Source: DASRDS01 sp035570055
Lineage (GTDB): Bacteria; Gemmatimonadota; Gemmatimonadetes; Gemmatimonadales; Gemmatimonadaceae
Direction: 5' to 3'
Assembly: GCA_035570055.1 (NCBI GenBank)
Contig: DATMLM010000090.1
Span: 65,685 to 129,684 of the forward strand
DNA length: 64,000 nucleotides
How positions within the stretch are numbered: position 1 is the stretch's first letter; each line of letters begins with the position of its first letter. The notes under the pieces are model-generated. The model did no database searches, was not told the origin of the DNA, and saw only the letters and a program-made list of their open reading frames with translations. A program made the translations under genes and the position numbers. Positions 52,222-61,716 of the stretch are shown here, one piece after another.

Positions 52222-52272
52222 AGTCACGGTTAGTCACATCAGTCACGCTTATGAAAGTGACCAAGCGTGACT
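52222..52272. promoter_or_regulatory. Phased AGTCAC repeats and hairpin before the RHS gene
   Basis: AGTCAC at 52222, 52232 and 52241 (spacing 10 and 9 bp). AGTCACGCTT (52241-52250) and AAGCGTGACT (52263-52272) form a perfect 10-bp inverted repeat. Candidate activator sites or terminator of the AAA+ gene. Confidence 0.5.
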
Positions 52273-52422
52273 ACGAGGTGGTGTCCAGGCGCGACAGGTA
52301 GTCGGTGCAATGAGTTAGTGGGTCACCGCAGTTGGCTCTGCGCGTGCATAGTGGCGAGAGATGTTATGGCCGAGGTGGAGTGACCTTGGCATGGGCGCGA
52401 CTTCTCTCCTCTGGAGCACGCG

Positions 52423-55400
52423 ATGCTTTCGATTATGCGAGACCCACTGGAACATCTTGTCACCTGCGTTCGTGCCGGCCTCGCGATGCCGTCGGCGGGT
52501 AGCTGGCGCAGACTGACGCTCTTCTCCGCCGTCGTTGCGGTAGCCCTGAGTTTCAGCGCGGTGAATCATCCTGCGGTTGCCCAGCAGCTCTGCGACTCCT
52601 GTTCAGCCCCGGCGATCATCATTACACCACCACTCATTGTTGTCGACACGGCGTTGACGATCACCGAAACCATCAGCGCCTGTGATTGGAGTTTCCAAAA
52701 CAGTAGCTCCTCGGGCTATGACACGGTCACCTTCAATGGGACCGTCGTGTCGCATACCCCATTCACCTCCTATGTGTCCAGCGGGTGCTCCGGCGGGATA
52801 CCGTACGGGTATCAGAACAATCCGAGCGGCGTGCCGTTCACATTGGTGGCCGGGTCGAATGTGCTCAGGGTGGCCGCGTGTGGAAACGATCTCCCGACCA
52901 AGTGTTCCATAATAACAGACACCATCGTCCATCCGCCGATTGGGGTAACGCCGAAGAACACTCCAGTGTCGGTAAGTCCGAACGTGACGGGCGCTACACA
53001 AGTATTCTACGTACATAACTACATGACCGGCACGATGACGGACACGCTCACGGTGACATGCACGGGCAGCGGCATCTCCAGCTGTCATGCGCGGACGACC
53101 GTCGCGGTGACTGCCGGGACTCCAGACACCGTGGTGGTGACGTATAACTCGAGTACGCCAACCACGACGGGCACCATTCAACTCAAAGCCAAGAGCGGTA
53201 ACTACGTCGACTCGGGATCGGTGAACGTTACCGTGTCGTACGCAACGGTGCTCACGCTCAGTACCGCATTCAACAATCAGGACGATCAGGACATGAGTCG
53301 CTGCGCTGCCAACTGCTTCGCCGTAGTCGAGGCGCTGAGCACGGTGCCGTATGTGTCGCGCGACACGCCACGGAATGTGACTCTCGTATATCACGGTGAT
53401 CGGGTTGCGGTGCGTCCTTTTTTGTATGCTGACGTCGCGCTCGACACGAGCTTGTATACGCTCACTTCTATAGAGTTCTCCGCGTCATATCAGGTGAATG
53501 GCAACTGGCTCAACTTGACGTTCCTCAACGGCCGGCAAAGTCTGTACTACGTTCCTGCGTCCTGGACCGACAATGTGAAGGGTGTTCTCCGAATGACGGG
53601 CCAAGTCGACATGAGCGCCGTAGCCAACACCGCGTGGGCGGCGGCGCCCCTAAAGATCTCCGTGACTGCGACGTTCAGCGATGGCCACCAAGAGACGCAT
53701 GTCGACTCATCGCTAACACTGTCCGTTGTGAGCGAGCGCAAGTCGCCAATTGCATACGGATGGTCGATCGCCGGCCTTCCACACATATATGGCCGTTCGG
53801 ATAACACCGCCAGCGAGGTTGTCATTCGAGAGGGTGATGGATCGACAACGATGTACATCGACAACAACAACTGTGTGCCGAATTGCATTTGGATGCCGAC
53901 TGGCCCCGGCGTGTTCAGCCGAATCGACTGTCAATGTGGAGGGGATTCCTTAGTTTTCGTTCGGAGCTGGCCAGATTCGACGCGGGAGTATTTCTACGGA
54001 TCGGGAGTGAAAAGCGGCAACATCGCCATACGCATCGACCGATTCAACGACACCACGGTGTTCGGCTACGACTCCCAGGGGCGGTTAACTTCGATCTCGG
54101 ATCCGTACCGCACGGCGCCCGCCGGAGGGCACGCCGTGATCACACTCAACTACAACTCGACCTACGGGCTCAAGTCGATCGTAGAGCCTGGGCCCACTGG
54201 AGCACCGAGCGGCGGACGGACGACGACCATCACGATCGGTGCCGACTCGACTCTGCAGGCTTGGGCAGATCCCGATAGCGTACCGACATCGTTCACCTAT
54301 GATACCAAGAAGCGCCTCAGTACCATGACGGATCGTGGACGGCATGTCACCACTTTCTCCTACGATACGCTGACATGGAAGCTGCTGGCGATCACGGCAC
54401 CGTCGGTACAGATCGACACGGGGGCGAATAGAGATACGGTATCGCTGCCCTTGGTCACCAGATTCCAACCTTGGCAATGGGAGGGAGATCGATCCGACTC
54501 GGGGACGATAACGAATCCCATATATCCTCTGGGTACTACCGCCGTCTATGGTGGCGTGTTCACAGCCACGCACGATACGACGATCAATAGCTGGACGTAC
54601 ATCGCGCCGGACCGGTGGGGTCAACCTACCAAGTATCTTGATCCCAACGCGCTTGTCACCACGTACGGTCGCGACGCCAATGGGTTCGACACATTAACGA
54701 CGTATCCGACCGGAATGACCGATCATTACGCCTACAGCGGCCCGTTTCTCATGTCGAGCCAGCCCGCTGGTCAGAGTAATCCTATCGACTTCGCCTATGG
54801 AACGTTCGGCATCCCGACCACGATATCAGGTACGGGAATACCAACCGTCTACGAATATTTCACGGTAGCGGGGCGTGGTCGCATAGACTCCACTCGCGTG
54901 GGTACGAACAATCCAGTCACGGCCTATACGTACGATAACCTCTATCGAAACACCAAGGTCGTGGATCCACTGGGGCACACCACGGTCGTGGGGTACGCTG
55001 TGGCCAGCGGGAACCTGGATAGCGTGCAGGCAATGCCGAGCCAGCGATTCAAAAAAACGGTCTTCGACGGCTTCGGGCGAGACTCTATTGATATCGTGAG
55101 TGGCTTTCATCTGCTGCAAACCGACACGACATACTATGACAAACTGAACCGAGTTGTTGGCGTAAAGGATGGAGTGCATTCGGGTACGATGAGCTATCAC
55201 TACGATTCACTTTACTTGCGCAGCGTGACGGACTTGAAGGGGCAAACCTATCAGACAACGTACAATGCGGTGGGTTGGCCAGTGACGCAGACGGACCCCG
55301 CCAATCGCACAACGGTCACCACGTACAACAGACAGGGGTTGCCGGCGACGGTCACGAACCGACGGAGCCAGCTGACGCAATACTATTATGACAATGTCGG

Positions 55401-57507
55401 GCGCCCGTTAGCGGTCCATCGACCGTCAAATCGGACCGGCGAGGCGGATATCGCGGACTCGATCAAGTATTCCTCGTTAGGGGATATGATCACCAACTAC
55501 AACGCGGTCACAAAGAATGTCACATACATCTCGGACGCGAATGGTTGGGTCGACTCCACAATCACGACGTTCGTGCCGCACAGCATGTGGTGGAAGCGCT
55601 ATTACCACCACAACGCGCTTGGTCAGGTCGATTCGATCGCGTCCACGACCAATGGGACCGCCCCACTCCACACGCGACATTTCTATTGGGATGCGCAAAG
55701 CGCGTTGCTGGACAGTTTGTCCGTTACTGGAGGAACCGCGTCGGCCACTCACCTTGGCTACAGCCCGGAGTTCATACACGACACGACGAATTACCCCGCG
55801 ATCACTCGGATCGACAGCGTTGATGATATCCACGGACTCCTGTCCTCGAGCTATTCGTCACAGGCGAGCGCCACGTTCAACCGGAACTACGCCTACGACT
55901 CGGCTGGCCGCATCGCGGAAGTCGATTTCCCCGACTCGACGAGCGAGCTGTACAACTACAACGCGTTAGGTCAACTGGTCGCGCGAGCGATCGGCAAGTG
56001 GACGGATACCATTCCGTGCTGGAAGATCAAGGGGGAGGAAGGCTATCCCTGCGGGAATATGTCGAAATTCTCGACGACGCAGAGCTATAGCTTCGGGTTT
56101 GATCTCGCTGCGAACCTCGACACGATCAATGACATCACCCATGGCATCAAGACGCTGGGTGTATTCGGCGTCGGCAATACCGATAGCCTGTGGAACAGCG
56201 TGTCCATCACGCACGACAACGATGGCGACCGCTCGGCGAACGGCAGCGCTGCCTCGTATGTCTGGGGCGCCGACGGACGGTTGCTCCAGGTAGTTGTTGG
56301 GAGCAACACGATCAACTACGACTACGATGTGTCGGGACAGCTTACTCGACGCCAGCTCAATGGAGTCGACGATCGGTACTACCTCTGGGACAATGGCCAG
56401 CTCGTCGGGATTCTCAACCATGCGGCTCAAACAGACTCGATCGAATACGCGTATTTCCCGGGGACCGATCAGCCGTTCTTCCAATTGAACCCTGCGGCCA
56501 ATACGTACTTCGATCAAGATGCCATGGGCAACGTCATAGGAACGCACTGCTGCAACGAACCCACGCAATCGTTGCGCTATGATCCGTGGGGCAATCTGCA
56601 ATCGGTAACCACGGTCTTTGGCGATACGACACTCCTCCGTTGGAAAGGGCTCCTTTGGGAGAGTGGTCCACAGCTGTATTACATGCGGGCGCGGTGGTAT
56701 GACCCGGCAACGCGGCGGTTTGTGTCGCCCGATCCGCTGGATCTCGGCGCTGGGATCAATCAGTATGCATTTGCTGGCGGCGATCCGATCAACGGTGCCG
56801 ATCCAACAGGACTGCTCCCATGCTTGCTGCTGTGGGCACCCAACGACCTGGATTGTAGTGGCGATGGCGATGGCGGTGGCAATCTCGGTGTCGGCGGGCC
56901 GCCGGCCGTGGAGGTAACCCCGAGTCCTTCGGACCCTGGGTCAGACAACCCGAATGTTGATCCGACCGCTCCCGACAACAGCTCTTCGCCGGGTAACGGC
57001 AACTGGGGCGGCGGCGGTGGCGGTAGCGGTGGCGGTAAACCGCCCAAGAACAAGGTTTGCTCGGGCCCCGGTTTCGCGAATGCAAGAAATTTCGTCGCCA
57101 ATTACCAGGAATGGGCTTCGTGGGCGGCGAGCTCCCTGAACACCAATACCGCGAATATCCTGGGTCTCTCCGGATTCGAGTCGGGTTGGGGGACAGGCGG
57201 GCTTGTTACCGCGAACAATAACTACTTCGGCTTGTCGGCTGGGCCAGCTTTTGCGTCTGGTGCAACGGGAACGTACTCAAACGCTCAGGGGCAGATGTTC
57301 GAGACGTACCCGAGTTATTTAGTTGCAGCCCTAGCCTTTTCGAACTCATATTTCGGCAGACGGGTGCGGGGGACTCAGACCGCGGTTTCATTCGCCCAGG
57401 CGTTGAACGCGGGCGGCGCCTACAATAGCGAGAATTTATCTGCCCCTTACAACTCCACGTTGGTTGGCGCCATCAACATCGCAAGTGGAGCAATGAAATG
57501 TCCGTGA
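52423..57507 (+). CDS. RHS-repeat protein with glucosaminidase/lysozyme-like C-terminal tip
   Basis: 1694 residues. A secretion signal (about 26-50: LTLFSAVVAVALSFSAVNHPAVAQQ) is followed by Ig-like beta domains, then RHS/YD repeats (from about 545) that wrap a cocoon. The conserved end YYMRARWYDPATRRFVSPDPLDLGAGINQYAFAGGDPINGADPTG marks autoproteolysis in relatives. A low-complexity linker (Gly/Pro rich) leads to the tip: NILGLSGFESGWGTGGLVTANNNYFGLSAG...YPSYLVAALAFSNSYFGRRVRGT...FAQALNAGGAYNSEN, a muramidase/glucosaminidase-like domain with Glu in SGFESGWG. It would cut peptidoglycan of a target cell. Followed by a secreted candidate immunity protein. Confidence 0.9.
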   Translation: MLSIMRDPLEHLVTCVRAGLAMPSAGSWRRLTLFSAVVAVALSFSAVNHPAVAQQLCDSCSAPAIIITPPLIVVDTALTITETISACDWSFQNSSSSGYDTVTFNGTVVSHTPFTSYVSSGCSGGIPYGYQNNPSGVPFTLVAGSNVLRVAACGNDLPTKCSIITDTIVHPPIGVTPKNTPVSVSPNVTGATQVFYVHNYMTGTMTDTLTVTCTGSGISSCHARTTVAVTAGTPDTVVVTYNSSTPTTTGTIQLKAKSGNYVDSGSVNVTVSYATVLTLSTAFNNQDDQDMSRCAANCFAVVEALSTVPYVSRDTPRNVTLVYHGDRVAVRPFLYADVALDTSLYTLTSIEFSASYQVNGNWLNLTFLNGRQSLYYVPASWTDNVKGVLRMTGQVDMSAVANTAWAAAPLKISVTATFSDGHQETHVDSSLTLSVVSERKSPIAYGWSIAGLPHIYGRSDNTASEVVIREGDGSTTMYIDNNNCVPNCIWMPTGPGVFSRIDCQCGGDSLVFVRSWPDSTREYFYGSGVKSGNIAIRIDRFNDTTVFGYDSQGRLTSISDPYRTAPAGGHAVITLNYNSTYGLKSIVEPGPTGAPSGGRTTTITIGADSTLQAWADPDSVPTSFTYDTKKRLSTMTDRGRHVTTFSYDTLTWKLLAITAPSVQIDTGANRDTVSLPLVTRFQPWQWEGDRSDSGTITNPIYPLGTTAVYGGVFTATHDTTINSWTYIAPDRWGQPTKYLDPNALVTTYGRDANGFDTLTTYPTGMTDHYAYSGPFLMSSQPAGQSNPIDFAYGTFGIPTTISGTGIPTVYEYFTVAGRGRIDSTRVGTNNPVTAYTYDNLYRNTKVVDPLGHTTVVGYAVASGNLDSVQAMPSQRFKKTVFDGFGRDSIDIVSGFHLLQTDTTYYDKLNRVVGVKDGVHSGTMSYHYDSLYLRSVTDLKGQTYQTTYNAVGWPVTQTDPANRTTVTTYNRQGLPATVTNRRSQLTQYYYDNVGRPLAVHRPSNRTGEADIADSIKYSSLGDMITNYNAVTKNVTYISDANGWVDSTITTFVPHSMWWKRYYHHNALGQVDSIASTTNGTAPLHTRHFYWDAQSALLDSLSVTGGTASATHLGYSPEFIHDTTNYPAITRIDSVDDIHGLLSSSYSSQASATFNRNYAYDSAGRIAEVDFPDSTSELYNYNALGQLVARAIGKWTDTIPCWKIKGEEGYPCGNMSKFSTTQSYSFGFDLAANLDTINDITHGIKTLGVFGVGNTDSLWNSVSITHDNDGDRSANGSAASYVWGADGRLLQVVVGSNTINYDYDVSGQLTRRQLNGVDDRYYLWDNGQLVGILNHAAQTDSIEYAYFPGTDQPFFQLNPAANTYFDQDAMGNVIGTHCCNEPTQSLRYDPWGNLQSVTTVFGDTTLLRWKGLLWESGPQLYYMRARWYDPATRRFVSPDPLDLGAGINQYAFAGGDPINGADPTGLLPCLLLWAPNDLDCSGDGDGGGNLGVGGPPAVEVTPSPSDPGSDNPNVDPTAPDNSSSPGNGNWGGGGGGSGGGKPPKNKVCSGPGFANARNFVANYQEWASWAASSLNTNTANILGLSGFESGWGTGGLVTANNNYFGLSAGPAFASGATGTYSNAQGQMFETYPSYLVAALAFSNSYFGRRVRGTQTAVSFAQALNAGGAYNSENLSAPYNSTLVGAINIASGAMKCP

Positions 57508-57950
57508 ACCGATTCCAGGGATGCCTGTGGCTCGCCACGATTCTAGCTGTTCCCTGCGCCGCGCACTCCCAGGCGTCATGCTCGCCTAGCATGATCACAC
57601 GTGACGAGGCGAAGCAGCTGCTCGAAGCAACCCCCGACGTGGTGGCGGCGCGCCGATTGGGAGGGAAGATCTCCCTCGTCGATTGGTCTCCGGATAGCGC
57701 CTCCTATCGTACCCAGAACTTCTACTTCTATCAGATATTCTCTACCAAGAGCTTGCCGACGACTCCCCTCGGCAACGGTATGTTCGGCTATTACGGTGTG
57801 AACAAAACGGCCGGGCAGGTGGTGGAACTCAACTCGCCGAATCCCTCGGTCGAGGGCCCCGAGCTCAAATCGCTTCAAGCGCAGCTTCGAACCAAGCATT
57901 GCGTTGGCCAGGATCTGGTAAAGACATCTAGCCTTACCCTCGAAAGGTGA
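57498..57950 (+). CDS. Secreted candidate immunity protein for the lysozyme-tipped RHS
   Basis: 150 residues from ATG 57498 (overlap 10 bp) or GTG 57504 (GTGA overlap). Signal peptide (FQGCLWLATILAVPCAAHSQA) sends it to the periplasm, the right place to block a peptidoglycan hydrolase. The rest: DEAKQLLEATPDVVAARRLGGKISLVDWSPD, FYFYQIFSTKSLP, GYYGVNKTAGQVVEL. Its two cysteines could pair. No family recognised. Confidence 0.65.
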   Translation: MSVNRFQGCLWLATILAVPCAAHSQASCSPSMITRDEAKQLLEATPDVVAARRLGGKISLVDWSPDSASYRTQNFYFYQIFSTKSLPTTPLGNGMFGYYGVNKTAGQVVELNSPNPSVEGPELKSLQAQLRTKHCVGQDLVKTSSLTLER

Positions 57951-58354
57951 ACGAGTCGTCGGCGTCGCCAGACGTCTGCCGATAAGGCCAACTGCGAATC
58001 CGTGCGGCGTCGGCGTTTCACCCGGCGCCGCTCTCTTTCTCGTCTGTTCAGTTCCGATCGCGCGACTTGGGTGTGGCGGGAATCGGGCTCGGAGAGACGA
58101 TTCTGAGTCGCCGTGCGCGTCGCGCTCACGGGGCGACTCCGCTCAGCCTCGCGGATGAGTCGTGAGAGAGGTGTCCCTAGACCTTGCGCGACGCGAGCGA
58201 TGATATCGAGTCGACTGCTCACGGCACCGCGCTCCACGTTACGCACGGTGTTCGCGCTGACACGGCACCGCGTGCCCAGCTCCCGCCACGAGAACTTCAT
58301 CGCGCGCCGTCGACGGGCCACGGCCGCTCCGAATGCGACGATCAACGGATCCAC
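57875..58354 (-). CDS. XRE-family regulator
   Basis: 159 residues. The N-terminal 65 residues are a clear XRE HTH (VARRRRAMKFSWRELGTRCRVSANTVRNVERGAVSSRLDIIARVAQGLGTPLSRLI). The tail is Arg-rich and low-complexity and overlaps the immunity gene by 76 bp on the opposite strand, so the real protein may be shorter. ATG 58354 starts well. Confidence 0.65.
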   Translation of the reverse strand: MDPLIVAFGAAVARRRRAMKFSWRELGTRCRVSANTVRNVERGAVSSRLDIIARVAQGLGTPLSRLIREAERSRPVSATRTATQNRLSEPDSRHTQVARSELNRRERERRRVKRRRRTDSQLALSADVWRRRRLVHLSRVRLDVFTRSWPTQCLVRSCA

Positions 58355-58552
58355 TGTCGTCGGCTTGGGCCGTCGTCGAGAGGGTTCATGACACGAGGTG
58401 CGAAAAAATGACCCAATAGGGCGTCACCGAATGGCGTACGCCCGAGCTCTTCTTCACCTGAGTAATAAGACGCAGGAGGAGCGCGATCTACGTACGGGGC
58501 CAATTCGCCTCAATGCACCTGCATCGATCGCAAGGAGCTCATTGTCAGGGGG
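58355..58552. other. 200-bp spacer
   Basis: Between the XRE gene and the end of the second fecR gene. No convincing gene or motif. Confidence 0.3.
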
Positions 58553-59284
58553 TCATGGCGAGGCGGGCACATCGACAGACTCGCCAGGGATCACGGTACG
58601 CGGTGATTGCGTCGCTGCCCCAGGCCAGACTCTGACCGTGCCTTCCTCAACAGCAATGTGAACCGTGGACTCCCATGGGTTCGCGCGAACAGTGAACACC
58701 GTGCCGATCGCTCGCACGAGGACGCCGTCGGCGTGCACCTCGAACGGGCGGTCGGAGTCCGGACGTGCCTGGAAGCGCGCTTCGCCTTCGAGCGTCAAGG
58801 TGCGTGGCCTGGGGAAGAACGACGCACGATAGGTGAGACGCGCGCCTGGCTCAAGCGTGGCGCGCGATCCGTCGGGCAGGCGCACGATGCGACGCGACTC
58901 CATGGGCGCTTCATAGTGCTCATACACATGCCCAGCGATGATGGGTGCGACGCTCTTGTAAGTCGGCCAAGCGAAGATGAGTAAGCCGACCGCTCCGACC
59001 AGGATCTCGGTGCGTCTCAGCCCACGCCGAAAGCGTGAGCGTGTCCGCTTGGGTTCTTCGAGTCGGTTAGTGAGATCGGCCCAGCTGGCGTCGGCCTCCA
59101 ATGCGGCGGCGCCATCGGGCACCGTCAAAGCGAGCCCTAGGAGCTGCGCCGCGAACTGCATTCGGGAATCGATACCGAGCTCGCTCTCGATCCGTGCGGC
59201 GTCCGCAGGCGAACACTCGCCTTGCAGATACTCAGCGATGCGGAGATAATCGGCGTCGTTGTCGGGGAGATCAGGTATCGTCAT
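58553..59284 (-). CDS. FecR-like sigma regulator (second copy in the window)
   Basis: 243 residues from ATG 59284. N-terminal part DADYLRIAEYLQGECSPADAARIESELG (sigma-binding), membrane helix (TEILVGAVGLLIFAWPTY), then the FecR beta domain (RIVRLPDGSRATLEPGARLTYRASFF, ARPDSDRPFEVHADGVLVRAIGTVFTVRA). Overlaps the sigma gene by 14 bp. Unlike the first copy it is not followed by a TonB receptor, and it is shorter at the C-terminus. Confidence 0.9.
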   Translation of the reverse strand: MTIPDLPDNDADYLRIAEYLQGECSPADAARIESELGIDSRMQFAAQLLGLALTVPDGAAALEADASWADLTNRLEEPKRTRSRFRRGLRRTEILVGAVGLLIFAWPTYKSVAPIIAGHVYEHYEAPMESRRIVRLPDGSRATLEPGARLTYRASFFPRPRTLTLEGEARFQARPDSDRPFEVHADGVLVRAIGTVFTVRANPWESTVHIAVEEGTVRVWPGAATQSPRTVIPGESVDVPASP

Positions 59285-59897
59285 GATCGCGTTCCAGAGC
59301 GCCGTAAGTGGTGCCGTCGAGTACGCGACGGGCGACGTCGGCCCACTCGGTAGCAGCGAGGCCGCGGGCCAAGAGGTGAAGGGCGCGGGCGTGGTGGCGT
59401 TTGACAGTAGGGATGGCGAGGTCGAGGGCCTTGGCGATCGCGCGCGTGTTGAGCCCTTCGGTATGGTGCAAATGGTAGATATCGCGGCAGCGCGTGGGCA
59501 TATCGTTCACGATGGCGTTGATCGTCGCGATGAGTTCGCTGATGATGGGGCGATGTTCGCCCGAGTTGTCGACGCTAGTCCGCGTTGTCGCGCGTAACAC
59601 TTGTGGAGGACGAAACCGGCGCGCCCGTCGCACGCGGTTACGGACGGCGCCGAACAGATACGCCTCAAGTCCGCTCCGGACGTCCCACGTGTTGCGATTC
59701 CGCCAGATACTCAAGAAGATCTCCTGACCGATCTCCTTTGCGTCAGGCTTGGAACAAGCGCCGTGCCGCTGCGCGAATGCCACGAGCTGGGGGTAGTAGG
59801 TGCGATAGACGATCTCGAATGCCGTCCGATCGCCCGCACGGATGCCGGCGATCAGCTGGGCTTCGGTCTGCCGTCCGTTGTCGCCAGCCGGCCGCAT
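59271..59897 (-). CDS. ECF sigma factor (second copy)
   Basis: 208 residues from ATG 59897 (MRPAGDNGRQTEAQLIAG). Region 2: DRTAFEIVYRTYYPQLVAFAQRHG, DAKEIGQEIFLSIWRNRNTWDVRSGLEAYLFGAVRNRVRRARR. Region 4: NDMPTRCRDIYHLHHTEGLNTRAIAKALDLAIPTVKRHHARALHLLARGL. Followed by its FecR-like partner. The frame upstream of 59897 is Arg/Pro-rich and unlikely coding. Confidence 0.88.
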   Translation of the reverse strand: MRPAGDNGRQTEAQLIAGIRAGDRTAFEIVYRTYYPQLVAFAQRHGACSKPDAKEIGQEIFLSIWRNRNTWDVRSGLEAYLFGAVRNRVRRARRFRPPQVLRATTRTSVDNSGEHRPIISELIATINAIVNDMPTRCRDIYHLHHTEGLNTRAIAKALDLAIPTVKRHHARALHLLARGLAATEWADVARRVLDGTTYGALERDHDDT

Positions 59898-60145
59898 ATC
59901 GTACACTGCGCCGCCCCCGCCATGCTTCCAAGACGCTTCGCGTCGATTCCAAGTCCCCTTTGGCGAAGCTGGCAAAAGACAATGACAGAGGCAAGGCCGC
60001 GATGACGCGTTGATCCTCCGAGGGGTGATGGGTGTCATCCGCATTCTGGGCCGGCTTTTCTAGGTTTAGCTGTCGTTGCGGCCGTGCGCGTAGCCTTGCG
60101 AGCTTTGGGTTGACATATCAACGGTGGTTGATGTGATTTGGATCC

Positions 60146-60463
60146 ATGGCGACGGTGGCGATGACAGATCTCAGTGGCATTACGCGGCAGTTCAGGGCGC
60201 TCTCAGACGAGAATCGCTTGCGGATCGAAGCGGTCGAGAAACGAGTAGCCGGATCGCGCCCCGGATGGCCGAATGCGCTCTACGCGATTCCGGTGGCAAC
60301 GATCGCGTCGGGGTTGGCGTTTGCGGTTGTCGATTCGGGGCATCCCTGGTGGCGGGACGGGCTCGCCGAGCTCGCCTGGGGTACGGCGGCGGCGGTGATT
60401 GGGCGGCGACGGTGGAATGCACGTGCCGCGCAGACAGCGACTGTCGGCGAGGCGCCGCGTTAG
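60146..60463 (+). CDS. Small membrane protein of unknown function
   Basis: 105 residues from ATG 60146 (or ATG 60161). A short N-terminal cytoplasmic helix (QFRALSDENRLRIEAVEKRVA) is followed by one or two membrane helices (LYAIPVATIASGLAFAVV, GLAELAWGTAAAVIG) and a basic tail. Divergent from the sigma gene. No family recognised. Confidence 0.5.
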   Translation: MATVAMTDLSGITRQFRALSDENRLRIEAVEKRVAGSRPGWPNALYAIPVATIASGLAFAVVDSGHPWWRDGLAELAWGTAAAVIGRRRWNARAAQTATVGEAPR

Positions 60464-60687
60464 TCGGCCAATGGCTGTACCGATTCTCTAGCTTGCCGAG
60501 CGATCGGGTGGCGTAGGAGTGCCCATCCGATCAGAGGCAACCCGAATGCCCGCGACGCTGACCTGAGTCACAATCCTTGGAAGCCGACGATGCCGGGTCG
60601 CGGTCGCCCTGTGAACCCAGCCCGGCGCGTTGACAACGACTTAAATGGGATGCCTTACTTCTCGTTTGTGTAAGCGGTGAGGCGACG
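60464..60687. other. 220-bp spacer
   Basis: Between the small membrane protein and the protease gene. No motif that I can support. Confidence 0.3.
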
Positions 60688-61608
60688 ATGACCGGAAGCA
60701 ACGATCGCAAGCAGCAGATTAAGAACCCCACGAAATACGCGCTGTGGCGGGAGAGGGGCCAGGAGGCATCGCATCTGCTCGCGCCCGCTGTGCGGCCGAT
60801 CTTCGCCTTCAACGAGGTAGGAATGCCAGAACGGGTCGGAAGCTGCGTTTTGTTCAGCGCAGCCGGGCTGTACTTCGCGTTCTCGGCCGCCCACGTTGCG
60901 GACTTAGGCAAGCTTACCCGGCTCCTCCTTGGAGGAAGGCTCAGACGTGTTTACCTGCCCACGAGCTGGTGGGCCACACCGATCCCTGCGGGTAAGGACC
61001 GCGAGGCGGACAAGATCGACGCGGCGATATTCACTCTGTCACCGGAGATTGTTCAGGGCCTGCCCACGTGCGAATTCTTGGAACTCGGTGACTGTAACAT
61101 CGGCGGATATTGCGACGATGAGGCCACATGGCCGCATTACCTATGCATCGGATACCGTCTGAAGCAGGGGAAGTTCGACGAGGACCACACCAGAGTGGCA
61201 TTCGACTTCACAACATGTCATGGGCCAGAGGTCAGCAAGAGCAAGTACTATGACTTACACCGGCCCAAAGCGACTTACCTCTGTCTCGACTTCAATCTCG
61301 CCGCCAACGTGAACGCCGTTGGCCGCATCGATACGGCGCCTAAGCTGCGAGGCATGTCTGGTGGCGCGATCGTCCGATGGCACAGTTGGGACGATAGAGT
61401 CGCACCGGGCCCGGGCCGAGATCGCCTCGAAGCTATTTTCACGGACTTCTTAAAGCACGGCGTAATCATCGGCACTCGCGTCGCGGTGTTCGTAGAGAAA
61501 ATTCGTCGCGAGCATCCTGCGGTCGCCAATCAAGTTCCGCCGCTTAATATCGAGCCGGCAACGTGGGAGTACGTGACTGGCTCCGACGCGCGACGGCGTT
61601 TGCGCTAG
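60688..61608 (+). CDS. Trypsin-like serine protease
   Basis: 306 residues from ATG 60688. Catalytic triad in order: His in YFAFSAAHVADLG, Asp in DKIDAAIFTLSPE, Ser in KLRGMSGGAIVRW (GxSGG). No signal peptide is apparent, so it is likely cytoplasmic, as in protease components of defence islands. It is directly followed by a DUF4238 gene. Confidence 0.8.
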   Translation: MTGSNDRKQQIKNPTKYALWRERGQEASHLLAPAVRPIFAFNEVGMPERVGSCVLFSAAGLYFAFSAAHVADLGKLTRLLLGGRLRRVYLPTSWWATPIPAGKDREADKIDAAIFTLSPEIVQGLPTCEFLELGDCNIGGYCDDEATWPHYLCIGYRLKQGKFDEDHTRVAFDFTTCHGPEVSKSKYYDLHRPKATYLCLDFNLAANVNAVGRIDTAPKLRGMSGGAIVRWHSWDDRVAPGPGRDRLEAIFTDFLKHGVIIGTRVAVFVEKIRREHPAVANQVPPLNIEPATWEYVTGSDARRRLR

Positions 61609-61716
61609 GTGACCTTTGGCGGGAGCGACCAAGCTGTCGTGGAGGCGTTACGAATTACCGCGCAGAGCCGCTCCTCCTCGCCCCCACCCACAGTTCCACT
61701 CCGTTGCCAAAAAGTC

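Noticed and set aside
44800..52400. Right-hand attachment repeat of the second element
   Set aside because: No copy of the tRNA-Phe 3' half (GGGGGTTCGATTCCC) was found to the right of the tRNA in the window.
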